This document shows, one piece after another, positions 38,667 through 50,229 of a stretch of 64,000 bases of DNA. The notes beneath the pieces were generated by a model. The model worked only from the letters and a program-made list of their open reading frames with translations. It was not told the DNA's origin and ran no database searches. Position numbers and translations under genes: made by a program. How positions within the stretch are numbered: the first letter of the stretch is position 1; the number at the start of each line of letters is the position of its first letter. The stretch lies in contig NC_066513.1 in NCBI RefSeq assembly GCF_024679095.1, positions 7,300,023-7,364,022 on the forward strand, given 5' to 3'. The stretch is from Eriocheir sinensis (taxonomy: Eukaryota; Arthropoda; Malacostraca; Decapoda; Varunidae).

Positions 38667-39408
38667 GCTCAGCCCGAAGAAATGCTGCCTATTCCAAAGG
38701 GAGGTCCAATACTTGGGACACATCGTGAGCGAGGCTGGAGTACGCATTGATCCTGAGAAGGTGGCTGCGGTAAGGGACTGGCCGACACCCACCAACGTGA
38801 AGGAGCTGCGGAGCTTCCTCGGGTTGTGCTCATACTACCGCAGGTTTGTGAAAGGCTTCGCTACGATTGCTGCACCACTGCACCTCCTGACGAAGAAGGG
38901 GCGCAAGTTTGAGTGGACAGCGGAAACTCAGGTTGCCTTTGAGAAGCTCAAGGAGGCCCTCATCAGCTCGCCCGTACTCACCTACCCAGACCCCTCTAAG
39001 CCTTTTATACAGGATTGTGATGCCAGTGATGAGGGGATTGGTGGAGTGCTGTCCCAGCCATGTGCCGACATGGAACGGGTTGTGGCCTACTTCAGCAAGA
39101 AGCTCACCCCAGCCGAGAAAAACTATTGCGTGACCCGGAAAGAACTCCTGGCAGTAGTCAAGAGCCTTGACTTTTTCCATGCTTACCTGTACGGTGCAAC
39201 TTTCACCATCCGCACGGATCACGCTGCATTGCGGTGGTTGAAGTCACTGAAAAACCCTGAGGGCCAGCTTGCTCGCTGGATAGGTAAACTAGAGCAGCAT
39301 CACTACACTATTGTACACCGATCTGGGCTAACACACGGTAACGCGGACAGCTTGAGCCGGCGCCCCTGCCTACCTGAGTGTCCTCCAGAGGGAAAGCGTC
39401 CAGAATAT
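38661..39408 (+). pseudogene. Ty3/Gypsy Pol, RT thumb and RNase H (second frame)
   Basis: Starts LKLSPKKCCLFQREVQYLGH, the normal RT connection, then the LGLCSYYRRFVKGFA block and RNase H: DCDASDEGIGGVLSQ, a RKELLAVV helix, TIRTDHAALRWL and HGNADSLSRRPC, carrying the expected D-E-D-D acidic residues. RNase H removes the RNA strand during cDNA synthesis. At about 39400-39410 a one-base shift moves the frame into the integrase segment, so this is the middle piece of a broken pol. The two breaks could be old mutations or sequencing errors. Confidence 0.9.
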
Positions 39409-41014
39409 GTGCCGCCGCACTACAGTGGAACAGACAGCGGAGGTGCCATGGGAAGACTTGGGAAAACTGCAGCGGGAGGACCGAGATCTGAGACCAATTA
39501 TGGAGTGGCTGAGTCAGTCGTCAACGCGACCTGGGTGGGAAGTAATCTCGAGAGAAAGCCCTACCACCAAGAATTGCTGGACTCAGTGGGACACTCTTCG
39601 GATAGACGACGGGGTGTTGCAGCAACACTGGGTCTCTCATGATGGTCTTGACCACTACTGGTCTACGGTGCTACCTGTGAAGTCCCGGGAAGGCGTCTTG
39701 AAAGAAATGCACGACAGCTTCACCAGCGGACACCTTGGGGTAAAGAAGACACTGAGTCGCCTGCGCCAAAGGTTCTACTGGGTTGGCATGAGGAAGGACG
39801 TGGAAGAATGGTGTCACGCGTGTGAGGTGTGCTGTACAAAGAAGGGCCCCAAGAAGCGTCACCGTGCCCCATTGCAACTATACCAGGTTGGAGCCCCCAT
39901 GGAACGGGTGGCAGTGGATATAGCAGGACCCTTGCCTCTGACGACGAACGGAAATAGGTACATCTGCGTCACAATGGATTACTTCACCAAGTGGCCGGAA
40001 GCCTACGCCATCCCTGACCAGGAAGCCACTACCATCGCCAAGGTTTTGGTGGAGTTCTTCTGTCGCTTCGGTGTGCCTAACGAGCTCCATTCCGACCAGG
40101 GAAGGAATTTTGAGTCAACAGTCCTTGCTGAGTGCTGCAAGCTTCTGGGTATCAAGAAGACCCGGACCACCCCTCTGCACCCACAGTCAGATGGAATGGT
40201 GGAGAGGTTTAACTGGACGTTGGCCCAGGAGTTGGCCAAGCAGTGCAACAATGATCAGTCTTCATGGGATCAGAAGCTGCCTGCACTTCTCATGGCCTAC
40301 AGGTCTGCCGCCCACGAGACTACGGGGTATTCACCAGCAAAGCTGATGTTTGGACGTGAGCTACGATTGCCGGTGGACCTACTGACAGGAAGGCCTCCTG
40401 GGGAAAGCCTTCCAAGGGACGCCTCTAGTTTTGCCCGTCAACTAGAGGAACGGCTGGAAGAGGTGCACCATCAAGTCCGTGGTGCCTTGAAGTTCTCCGG
40501 GGAGGCCATGAAGCGCGGTTACAATATAAGGGCAAGCCACGTTGACTTCAAGGAAGGAGACCAAGTCTGGCTTTACAACCCGCAGAGGAAGAAAGGACAG
40601 TCTCCGAAGTTAAAGAGCCCCTGGGAAGGCCCTTTTACTGTGCTAGAACGCCTTTCCGACGTGACTTATCGAATCCGTAGAACGGAAAGGACCAAGCCGA
40701 AAGTTGTCCACGTCAACCGCCTATGGAGGTACCACGGTCCGGGAAACTACACCTGGAACAACTACAGACACCCAGCAGCCGACGAAAACGCAAGGGACGT
40801 CCAGGACCGAGAGGAGGTCGACGACGACATAGGCCTTCTAGACCTTTCAGCCGAGGGAGATAACCTCCCGGCTTCGGCAGATGTTCCAGGGACACCCCAA
40901 GAAGCGGACGACGACGAGGCGCACCAGGAGATAGACGCGCAGGAGACACCAAACAGAAGACAGAGACAACGCAGGCGTCCACAGCGATACGACGATTATT
41001 ATGTTTTTGATTAA
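39407..41014 (+). pseudogene. Ty3/Gypsy Pol, integrase and C-terminal domain (third frame)
   Basis: 535 codons. The HHCC zinc domain (HDSFTSGHLGVKKTL, CHACEVC) is at about residues 100-140. The catalytic core has the D-D-E residues in VAVDIAGPL, LHSDQGRNFES and MVERFNWTL, followed by a GPF-type module (SPWEGPFTVLERLSDVTYRI) and a charged acidic tail. No env-like ORF follows; only 50 bp separate the stop from the polypurine tract. Integrase inserts the cDNA and makes the target duplication. The frame is intact in itself but cut off from the preceding Pol part. Confidence 0.9.
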
Positions 41015-41064
41015 TTCTCTTATGTTTGTATATAGTTAAGTGTGTGATCGGGACGATCACAATT

Positions 41065-41076
41065 AAGAGGGGGGGA
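41065..41076 (+). promoter_or_regulatory. Polypurine tract
   Basis: aagaggggggga, three bases before the 3' LTR; primes plus-strand cDNA synthesis in LTR retrotransposons. Confidence 0.8.
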
Positions 41077-41079
41077 TAG

Positions 41080-41483
41080 TGTTGTGCTGGAAGCTTCCCC
41101 CGGCGTCCATGGGGCTCTAGAAGGCTCCGGGAAGAGCGGGCAGGGGGGCGGGGAGCAAAGCCTCGTCCGCGCCCCGCGGGGCGCGGCCAGGCGCCAGGCG
41201 GGAAGTGTTGCCAACTCGCACATACTTTTGCTACATGTTCTTGTATGATCTAAAATATACTGTAACATTCTAGACTGTACTGTTCTGGATATATATAGGA
41301 GAAGAGGGCGAGAGGAGTCCAGTCCCAGTCATAGTAAGCTAGTGGTAAGTGAAGAGTCAGAGTGAAGTGTACTACTAAGGAAGAATATTAAACTACAGAA
41401 ACTGTGCAAAGTGTTTACATATCTCCCTCCCACGGAGTCTCCTGACGGAGACACGGAACCCAAGTAACACGTCCGGCATAACA
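41080..41483 (+). mobile_element. Ty3/Gypsy retrotransposon 3' LTR
   Basis: 404 bp, tgttgtgctgg .. ccggcataaca. The flanking gtagt after it does not match the bases before either 5' LTR copy (aatat, gatac), so no target duplication is visible. Confidence 0.9.
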
Positions 41484-41709
41484 GTAGTAAAAAACGTCTA
41501 GCATCAACAGTCGCTTCATTCGCTGGACATTGTCCGTTTACGTGCAGTTCTGACTTAGTTTCTTTATGAATGTCATTTCAGATTTTTTAATTTTTTTTTA
41601 CAACAAAGGAGGCAGCTCAAGGGCACACACAAAAAAGAAAACAATAATAAAAAAAAGCCCGCTACTCGCTGCTCCTAAAAAAGAAACAAAAGAGTGGCCG
41701 AAAGCAAGA

Positions 41710-43265
41710 TCAAATACGGGAGGAGAGGTGTCCTGATACCCTCCTCTTGAAAGAGTTCAAGTCGTAGGCAGGAGGAAATACAGATGAAGGAAGATTGTTC
41801 CAGAGTTTACCAGCGTGAGGGATGAAAGAGTGAAGATGCTGGTTAACTCTTGCATAAGGGGTTTGGACAGTATAAGGATGAGCATGAGTAGAAAGTCGAG
41901 TGCAGCGGGGCCGCGGGAGGGGGGGAGGCATGCAGTTAGCAAGTTCAGAAGAGCAGTCAGCGTGGAAATATCGATAGAAGATAGAAAGAGAGGCAACATT
42001 GCGGCGGAATTTAAGAGGTAGAAGACTATTAGTATGAGGAGGAGAGCTGATGAGACGAAGAGCCTTAGCCTCCACTCTGTCCAGAAGAGCTGTGTGAGTG
42101 GAGCCCCCCCACACATGAGATGCATACTCCATACGAGGGCGGACAAGGCCCCTGTATATGGACAGCAACTGTGCAGGGGAGAAGAACTGGCGGAGACGGT
42201 ACAGAACGCCCAGCCTCGAGGAAGCTGATTTAGTAAGTGATGAGATATGAAGTTTCCAGTTGAGATTTTGAGTTAAGGATAGACCGAGGATGTTTAGTGT
42301 TGAGGAAGGTGATAGCTGGGTGTTGCCAAAGAATAGGGGATAGTTGTTTGGAAGATTGTGTCGAGTGGATAGGTGGAGAAACTGTGTTTTTGAGGCGTTG
42401 AAGGACACCAGGTTCTTCTTGCCCCAATCGGAAATAATAGTAAGGTCTGAGGCTAAGCGTTCTGCAGCCTCCAGCCTTGAGTCGTTAAGTTCCTGTAGGG
42501 TGGGTCTTCTATTAAAAGAAGTTGAGTAATGCAGAGTGGAATCATCGGCGTAGGAATGGATAGGACAGTTCGTTTTGGAAAGAAGATCATCAATGAACAA
42601 CAGAAAAAGAGTGGGAGATAGGACAGAACCCTGTGGGACACCACTGTTAATAGATTTAGGGAAGAACAGTGACCGTCTACCACGGCAGAAATAGAACGGT
42701 CAGAAAGGAAACTGGAGATAAAGGTACAGAGAGAAGGATAGAAACCGTAGGAGGGTAGTTTGGAAAGCAAAGATTTGTGCCAGACCCTATCAAAAGCTTT
42801 TGATATGTCCAGCGCAATAGCAAAAGTTTCACCGAAACGGCTAAGAGAGGATGACCAAGAGTCAGTTAAGAAGGCTAGGAGATCACCAGTAGAACGCCCC
42901 TTACGGAACCCATACTGGCGATCAGATAGAAGGTCAGAAGTGGAAAGGTGCTTTTGAATCTTCCGGTTAAGGATTGATTCAAAAGCTTTAGATAGACAAG
43001 AAAGTAAAGCTATAGGACGGTAGTTTGAAGGATTGGAGCGGTCACCCTTCTTAGGCACAGGCTGTATGAAGGCATACTTCCAGCAAGAAGGAAAGGTAGA
43101 TGTTGACAGGCAGAGGCGAAAGAGTTTGACCAGGCAGGGTGACAGCAAGGAGGCACAGTTTTTAAGGACAATAGGAGGCACTTCATCAGGTCCATAAGCC
43201 TTCTGAGGATTGAGGCCAGAGAGGGCATAGAAAACATCATTTTGAAGAATCTTTATAACAGGCAT
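41710..43265 (-). pseudogene. LINE reverse transcriptase
   Basis: 43265-42690 carries LSGLNPQKAYGPDEVPPIVL, KYAFIQPVPKKGDRSNPSNY, RPIALLSCLSKAFE, YGFRKGRSTGD and ALDISKAFDRVWHKSLLSKL. A one-base change near 42665-42685 moves the frame, and 42600-41710 continues with LFIDDLL-type sequence, IHSYADDSTLHYS (the catalytic YADD), KTQFLHLS, LGLSLTQNLNWKLHI, RPRMEYASHVWGG and the tail HAGKLWNNLPSSVFP. It stops at 41710. Together these give a complete RT domain split by one frameshift. The element belongs to the jockey/CR1/I group, and its parent could be active elsewhere in the genome. Confidence 0.85.
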
Positions 43266-43384
43266 AAAGGAGTCAGAGGGGGGATGAGTAGGAGGAATAT
43301 GCCCAGAATCGTCCAGAGTGGAGTTTTAGAAAAGTATGAGAGAAGAGTTCAGCCTTAGAGATACATGAGACGGCAGTGTTGCCG

Positions 43385-44360
43385 TCAGGACTGAGAGTGG
43401 AGGAAAGATGAAGAAGTGAAGTTGGAGGAGATCTTTTTAGCTAGATGCCAGAAGTCACGGGAAGAGTTAGAAAATGCAAGGTTTTGGCATTTTCTATTAA
43501 TGAAAGAAATTTTGGTTAGTCGGAGAATAGATTTGGCACGATTTCGGGCAGAAATGTAAAGTTCATAATTAGCATTAGTTTGAAGGCTCTGGTACCTTTT
43601 GTGAGCTACCTCTCTATCATTGACAGCACGAGAACAAGCGTGATTAAACCAAGGCTTTTTAGCGTGAGGAGTAGAGAAAGAACGAGGAATGTATGCCTCC
43701 ATTCCAGAGACAATCACCTCTGTGATGCGCTGAGCACACACAGAGGGGTCTCTATCCTGGAAGCAATAATCATTCCACGGGAAATCGGAAAAGTACATCC
43801 TCAGGTCGTCCCACCGAGCTGAAGCAAAATGCCAGAAGCATCGCCTCTTCGGTGGGTCCAGAGGGTGTACAGGAGCGATAGGACAGGATGCAGAAATAAG
43901 ATTGTGATCGGAGGAGCCCAACGGAGAGAACAGTTTGACAGAATAAGCAGAAGGGTTTGAGGCAAGGAAGAGGTCTAGAATGTTGGGCCGGTCTCCAAGA
44001 CGGTCGGGAATACATGTAGGGTGCTGGACCAACTGCTCTAGGTCGTTGAGGATAGCAAAGTTATAGGCTTGTTCACCAGGATGGTCAGTGAAAGAGGATG
44101 AAAGCCAAAGCTGGTGGTGAACATTGAAATCTCCTAGGATGGAGATTTCAGCGAAGGGAGAGTGGGTCAAGATGCGCTCCACTTTAGAATTCAATATAGT
44201 CAAAGAATTTTACATAGTTGGTAGAGTTAGGTGAGAGATAAACAGCACAGATGTATTTAGTAATAGAATGACAATGAAGTCTTAGCCAGATGGTGGAAAA
44301 TTCAGAAGAGTCAAGGTCGTGAGCACGAGAGCAAGTGATGTCGTTGCGCACGTAGGCGCA
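43385..44360 (-). pseudogene. LINE endonuclease domain and linker
   Basis: From about 44360 the - strand reads AYVRNDITCSRAHDLD, then IWLRLHCH and YICAVYLSPNSTNYV, and after a frameshift near 44203 continues with [29 protein letters not shown] and [14 protein letters not shown] and SDH are signature motifs of apurinic-type LINE endonucleases, which nick target DNA. The first motifs (N and E of the active site) are missing because of the 5' truncation. The following linker ([34 protein letters not shown]) leads to the RT. A further frame change before 43265 separates it from the RT frame. Confidence 0.85.
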
Positions 44361-44370
44361 ACGACATCAC
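44335..44370. repeat. Perfect 15-bp hairpin at the LINE 5' junction
   Basis: gtgatgtcgttgcgc at 44335-44349 and its exact reverse complement at 44356-44370, with a 6-base loop (acgtag). It sits exactly at the 5' truncation point of the LINE. Confidence 0.95.
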
Positions 44371-44371
44371 G

Positions 44372-45443
44372 ATTAATTTATAATAGTTCAAAAGGCACAT
44401 ACTTATCAATAAAGATATTATTGCATTAGTTTTTTTATCGGTGCAATCTGTTACCTTACAGTTCACAAAGGGTTTTGGTAGGAATACAAAGTCAATTTTA
44501 TGTGCATCAAAACAAGTTAAGAATTGGCCAATGAGCGCGCAGTACCATCACCCATGCAATGATACCAAGTCTGCGAGTCCACCCCTGAAGGAAAATCTAT
44601 GCCAGTTCTCGTGGAACCGACTTAAGTCAACCTCGATGGCCTATGGATGAAATATGAGGAAAAATCCATAACATCAGAATTTCTAAACCTGAGCACTGAA
44701 CTGATGGATCAAGCTGAGGACTAAGCCTGTATTAAGTCAATGTATGCTAAATATTATTGATTTTATTTGTTGACATTTTTATTATTGTATGCAGTTTTAA
44801 TATTTTTATGCTTTAGTGTTCTCTTTTAATGTAGTTTTATTACTTTTTCACAAGAGAAATCAAGAAAACGGACATTGGTGTAGCTACTATAGTTACCTAT
44901 GTACGTTAGTATGGTATGTATGCTGCTAATACAGAATATAAAGAAAATAAAGGTGATGACAATCTGTATTAGATATATTAATTTGTATCATTAACTCATT
45001 CTGATGTTTCAATAAAATATGAAATTTTCCAGATCTTGCCTAATTTATTCGGGGACTGGGGGCAAGCTTAATCCGGGCCTGGTAATAGATTAGATTACTA
45101 TTTGCTCATGTAAAGGGTCTTCGGCTAGAAATTCCTTTAGGTCGGGTTATAAGTCCATCTTTATTTAATAGCCTAATATAGAAGGTTGCACAGTGTTCAT
45201 TTTCATGGGTACCAATGTCATTATAATATGTTGAAGACATTTTTCTACAGTATTCTCTAAACCTAGCTATTTTGACCCTGAAGCAAAATGAAACACGTTT
45301 ACATGGCCTTTGTATTTTACTGTATTATTTTTTTTAATCAACATTGTTTAAATTAAATTAAATGTTATTGAACTGTAATCATTGATGACTTATCTTCACA
45401 ATACCTTGGAATCGAACAGAACATTTATTGCAGCAACTACACC

Positions 45444-45474
<31 letters not shown>

Positions 45475-46049
45475 TAACACAATAAAGAGAGTAACACGGC
45501 GAGTAATGGAATCAGGGCCCCCTCCACCCCAGATAATTATTTTACACTAATTTTCTCTCCATGTGCTAAAGTTTACTGCAAGCAGGTAATGGAAAGGAAG
45601 CAAAGTGCCTTTGCATTGATGGAGCTTGGGTAGTATGTCAGCCGCGTGGCCCATGACAAGTATATCAAGGCTCATGACGTTCAAGAGGCAGCATACGTCC
45701 CTCCCTGCAGGCAAGGGTCAGGCGATGAAGGGATATGTTGGTAACAGAAAGACTTCCCCAACTGCTGCCGATAATGTTTTACAGCGATAAGTATTGTTAA
45801 ATCCATCCATCATAGTACCAACACTCAAAGAGAAGCACCCAGACTTGTTTGAAGTCTCTCTTGACTCTCGATTCCCTCTGAGCGCTGCCGCCTCTCAAGG
45901 TCGTCAGCAGCCCGCCTTGACGCACCTATAGAGGGGTTGCACGTGACGTCATCATCAGCGATCTGCTGATCACTTCTCAGCTGGCCCGCAAAGGCCCGCC
46001 ATTTTGGGAGGCAAATATTTACCGCAAGAGAGCTCCTCAGCTTTTCCCC
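44372..46049. other. AT-rich DNA, no gene recognised
   Basis: Contains (GT)n at about 45449-45475. At 45928-46012 a gaggggttgcacgtgacgtca stretch and ccattttgggaggca have an inverted relative at about 56091-56215. Confidence 0.4.
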
Positions 46050-46485
46050 GCCACGTTACTGTGTTGGTGTTTGTGTTAGTGGCCCATCTATTACTGTGTG
46101 GGTGAGTGTGTTAGTGTCCATCTGTTACTGTGTGGGTCACAGTGTGTGTGTGTGTTAGTGGCCCATCTATTACTGCGTGGGTGTGGATGTTAGTGCCCCA
46201 TCTATTACCGTGTGGGTGTGGATGTTAGTGGCCCATCTATTACCGTGTGGGTGTGGGTGTTAGTGCCCCATCTATTACCGTGTGGGTGTGGATGTTAGTG
46301 GCCCATCTATTACCGTGTGGGTGTGGGTGTTAGTGCCCCATCTATTACCGTGTTGGTGTGGGTGTTAACGCCCCATCTATTACCATGTGGGTGTGGATGT
46401 TAGTGGCCCATCTATTACTGTGTGGGTGTGGATGTTAGTGCCCCATCTATTACCGTGTGGGTGTGGATGTTAGTGCCCCATCTAT

Positions 46486-46717
46486 TGTAGTGCGGCGACG
46501 GCCTGATGAACGAGCCTCCCATAACCCACTTAGCCAGTGGGGTACCTCTTTGGCCAACTCGGTAAGGAGTGGCTCTCCCGTCACGCTGGTCACGGGTTCA
46601 ATCCCAGGCAGCCGGCGAATACCCTGATCTTGATTAATTTCTTGTGCTATTTCGATACACGCAGAGGCCGTGTTGAGAAATAGGAAGGATAGAAAATAAG
46701 CTCGTCGGGGCATTACA
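46486..46717 (+). repeat. Left terminal repeat
   Basis: A-box-like tggccaactcgg at 46551-46562 and B box ggttcaatccc at 46595-46605. The spacing of about 33 bases is suitable for a tRNA-type promoter. A SINE-like body follows. Confidence 0.8.
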
Positions 46718-46914
46718 GTGGTGGCATAGCGGTGGGCATCCTCTCCTGCAGTTCTGTTGAGCTTCCCCGAAGGGGTAACAGGTAGGTTGGCCCATGCTCC
46801 GAGGGTAATAGAAAACGGGAAGAGTTGGAGGTATGTCTCAAAGGGACATTGTGGAGTTATGTCTCAGAGGGACATTGTCAACACAGAAATTAATCTACAT
46901 AAGGGGGAAAGCCG
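46718..46914 (+). other. Internal region of the miniature element
   Basis: Starts gTGGTGGCATAGCGGTGG, a TGG-initial stretch where a primer binding site would be expected, although I cannot assign a tRNA. It also has a tandem gtctcaaagggacattgt / gtctcagagggacattgt pair. It ends in the polypurine tract 46901-46911. Confidence 0.6.
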
Positions 46915-47146
46915 TGTAGTGCGGCGACGGCCTGATGAACGAGCCTCCCATAACCCACTTAGCCAGTGGGGTACCTCTTTGGCCGACTCGGTAAGGAGTG
47001 GCTCTCCCGTCACGCTGGTCACGGGTTCAATCCCAGGCAGCCGGCGAATACCCTGATCTTGATTAATTTTTCGTGTTATTTCGATACATGCAGAGGCCGT
47101 GTTGAGAAATAGGAAGGATAGAAAATAAGCTCGTCGGGGCATTACA
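46915..47146 (+). repeat. Right terminal repeat
   Basis: A-box-like tggccgactcgg at 46980-46991 and B box at 47024-47034; same length as the left repeat. Confidence 0.8.
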
Positions 47147-50100
47147 CTATTCCCGTGTGGGTGTGGGTGTTAGTGCCCCATCAATTACCGTGTGGGTGTG
47201 GGTGTTAGTGCCCCATCTATTACCGTGTGGGTGTGGGTGTTAGTGCCCCATCTATTACCGTGTGGGTGTGGGTGTTAGTACCCCATCTATTACCGTGTGG
47301 GTGTGGGTGTTAGTGCCCCATCTATTACTGCGTGGGTGTGGATGTTAGTACCCCATCTATTACCGTGTGGGTGTGGGTGTTAGTGCCCCATCTATTACCG
47401 TGTGGGTGTGGGTGTTAGTGCCCCATCTATTACCGTGTGGGTGTGGGTGTTAGTGCCCCATCTATTACCGTGTGGGTGTGGGTGTTAGTGGCCCATCTAT
47501 TACTGTGTGGGTGTGGATGTTAGTGCCCCATCTATTACCGTGTGGGTGTGGGTGTTAGTGGCCCATCTATTACTGCGTGGGTGTGGGTGTTAGTGGCCCA
47601 TCTATTACTGTGTGGGTGTGGGTGTTAGTGCCCCTTCTATTACTGCGTGGGTGTGGATGTTAGTGCCCCATCTATTACCGTGTGGGTGTGGATGTTAGTG
47701 CCCCATCTATTACCGTGTGGGTGTGGGTGTTAGTGGCCCATCTATTACCGTGTGGGTGTGGATGTTAGTGGCCCATCTATTAACGTGTGGGTGTGGATGT
47801 TAGTGGCCCACCTATTACCGTGTGGGTGTGGATGTTAGTGGCCCACCTATTACCGTGTGGGTGTGGATGTTAGTAGCCCATCTATTACCGTGTGGGTGTG
47901 GATGTTAGTGGCCCACCTATTACCGTGTGGGTGTGGATGTTAGTAGCCCATCTATTAACGTGTGGGTGTGGATATTAGTGGCCCATCTATTACCGTGTGG
48001 GTGTGAATGTTAGTAGCCCATCTATTACCGTGTGGGTGTGGGTGTTAGTGGCCCATCTATTACCGTGTGGGTGTGGGTGTTAGTGGCCCATCTATTACCG
48101 TGTGGGTGTGGGTGTTAGTGGCCCATCTATTACCGTGTGGGTGTGGGTGTTAGGCGCCCATCTATGACCGTGTGGGTGTGGGTGTTAGTAGCCCATCTAT
48201 TACCGTGTGGGTGTGGGTGTTAGTGGCCCATCTATTACCGTGTGGGTGTGGGTGTTAGTGGCCCATCTATTACCGTGTGGGTGTGGGTGTTAGTGGCCCA
48301 TCTATTACCGTGTGGGTGTGGGTGTTAGTGGCCCATCTATTACCGTGTGGGTGTGGGTGTTAGTGGCCCATCTATTACTGTGTGTGTGGTGTTAGTGGCC
48401 CATCTATTACCGTGTGGGTGTGGATGTTAGTGCCCCATCTATTACCGTGTGGGTGTGGGTGTTAGTGCCCCATCTATTACCGTGTGGGTGTGGGTGTTAG
48501 TGGCCCATCTATTACCGTGTGGGTGTGGGTGTTAGTGCCCCATCTATTACCGTGTGGGTGTGGATGTTAGTGGTCCATCTATTATCGTGTGGGTGTGGGT
48601 GTTAGTGGCCCACCTATTACCGTGTGGGTGTGGATGTTAGTGGCCCATCTATTATCGTGTGGGTGTGGGTGTTAGTGGCCCATCTATTACCGTGTGGGTG
48701 TGGATGTTAGTGGCCCATCTATTACCGTGTGGGTGTGGGTGTTAGTGGCCCATCTATTACCGTGTGGGTGTGGATGTTAGTGGCCCATCTGTTACCGTGT
48801 GGGTGTGGGTGTTAGTGGCCCATCTATTACCGTGTGGGTGTGGATGTTAGTGGCCCATCTATTACCGTGTGGGTGTGGGTGTTAGTGGCCCATCTATTAC
48901 CGTGTGGGTGTGGGTGTTAGTGGCCCATCTATTACCGTGTGGGTGTGGGTGTTAGTGGCCCATCTATTATCGTGTGAGTGGGTGTGTTAGTCGCCCATCT
49001 GTTATTGTGTGGGTGGGTGTTAGTGACCCATCTATTACTGTGTGGGTGTGGGTGTTAGTGTCCATCTGTTACTGTGTGGGTGGGTGTGCTAGTGTCCATC
49101 TATTACTGTGTGGGTGTGGGCGTTAATGTCCATTTATTACTGTGTGAGTGTGTGTGTTAGTGTCCATTTCTTACTGTGTGGGTGGGTGTGTTAGTGTCCA
49201 TCTATTAATGTGTGGGTGTGGGTGTTAGTGTCCATCTATTACTGTGTGGGTGGATGTGTTAGTGTCCATTTCTTACTGTGTGGGTGGGTGTGTTAGTGTC
49301 CATCTACAGGTAACTCTCGATTTACGCGAGTATTGCGTCCTTGAAGAGGTCGCGTAAATCAAAAACAATGTAAATCAAACAAGAGGTAGGTTTCTGTCGA
49401 AAAATGAATACCGTATTTTGCGGCGTATAGCGCGCACCTTTTTCACATAAAAATATGCCTGAAAGTTTAGCCCTGCGCGTTATACGCCGAATGTACAAAT
49501 TTTTAATGATTTTTTTTCTTCTTTGGAGTATTTTTAAGGGTCTGTTTTTCGTCTTATCCAATAACAACGGCAAACTTACCTTTATTATTGTTTATAATCC
49601 TTCATAGTCCATGGCTGTCTTATAATATGTTACCATAGAATACAGGGCGATCTAATAACTACTATACAAAAATGAAATCGGTGGAGGATCGCCCATGCCC
49701 TGCTGTTATCCCGTTTTTCTGTCGGGCGCCATTTGTATGATCTTGATCTTGATGTCACAGGTGGCTTAAGATTGTATGACTAAGGAGCAGTACAAGCTAC
49801 ATAAAAAAATTATATTGGAAAAAAATATCCATGTGTTCATTATTAATTATTAATATTAGTGAGAATAATGGGGTAAATATGATATCAGACACTGTACATC
49901 AAGAGTCTTGTACGAGGAGTTATTTCGCGCAATACCAGCCCGGCCGCCATTTGCATTGTTTACAAACCACACAACCACACCCATACAACAAACAGCTGCA
50001 TTCCGCGTGTCACCAGAACAGTATGAATTGTGTCTTGCCTAGTTGTCTGTCATAACCTTCGAGTGATGGTGGGAATAATATGCTTATTGACTTCATTCAG

Positions 50101-50229
50101 TGGAGATTTACATAGATTTACATAGAAAATCAGACCACACAGACCCCATGGTCCAGACTAGGTGGTCTGTCCTTAAACCTAAGTGATTTTACATTAATCA
50201 GATGGCTCCAAAACGTTGCTTTTTCTGCT

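Larger units (their letters stand above)
41580..44371 (-). mobile_element. Jockey/CR1/I-type LINE, 5'-truncated
   Basis: A - strand non-LTR element with endonuclease and reverse transcriptase. The 3' end lies near 41580 in an A-rich (T-rich on +) stretch, and the 5' end at the hairpin 44335-44370. The exact clade is not resolved from sequence alone. Confidence 0.85.
46486..47146 (+). mobile_element. TRIM-like miniature retroelement with Pol III boxes in its terminal repeats
   Basis: Two direct repeats of exactly 232 bp (46486-46717 and 46915-47146), differing at about five positions, begin TGTAGTG and end CATTACA. They flank 197 bp without coding capacity. A polypurine tract (aagggggaaag, 46901-46911) lies just before the second repeat. 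The minisatellite target ctat is duplicated at 46482-46485 and 47147-47150, so the whole block went in as one unit. This is the layout of a terminal-repeat retrotransposon in miniature. Each repeat also carries tRNA-like Pol III boxes, otherwise a SINE feature. Confidence 0.8.
46050..49304. repeat. 35-bp minisatellite (about 75 copies, interrupted)
   Basis: Unit gtgtgggtgtggatgttagt plus ggcccatctattacc. Copies at 46050-46485 and 47147-49304 are separated by the TRIM-like element, and the array resumes at 55658-55795 after the Tigger element. Early and late units are more diverged (tgtccatctgttactg) than the central ones. Confidence 0.95.

Noticed and set aside
35740..41014. Endogenous retrovirus with env
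   Set aside because: The element has gag and pol only; the integrase frame ends 50 bp before the polypurine tract, leaving no room for an env gene.
46050..49304. CRISPR-like or coding repeat array
   Set aside because: Contiguous 35-bp minisatellite without spacers; frames close quickly since 35 is not a multiple of three.
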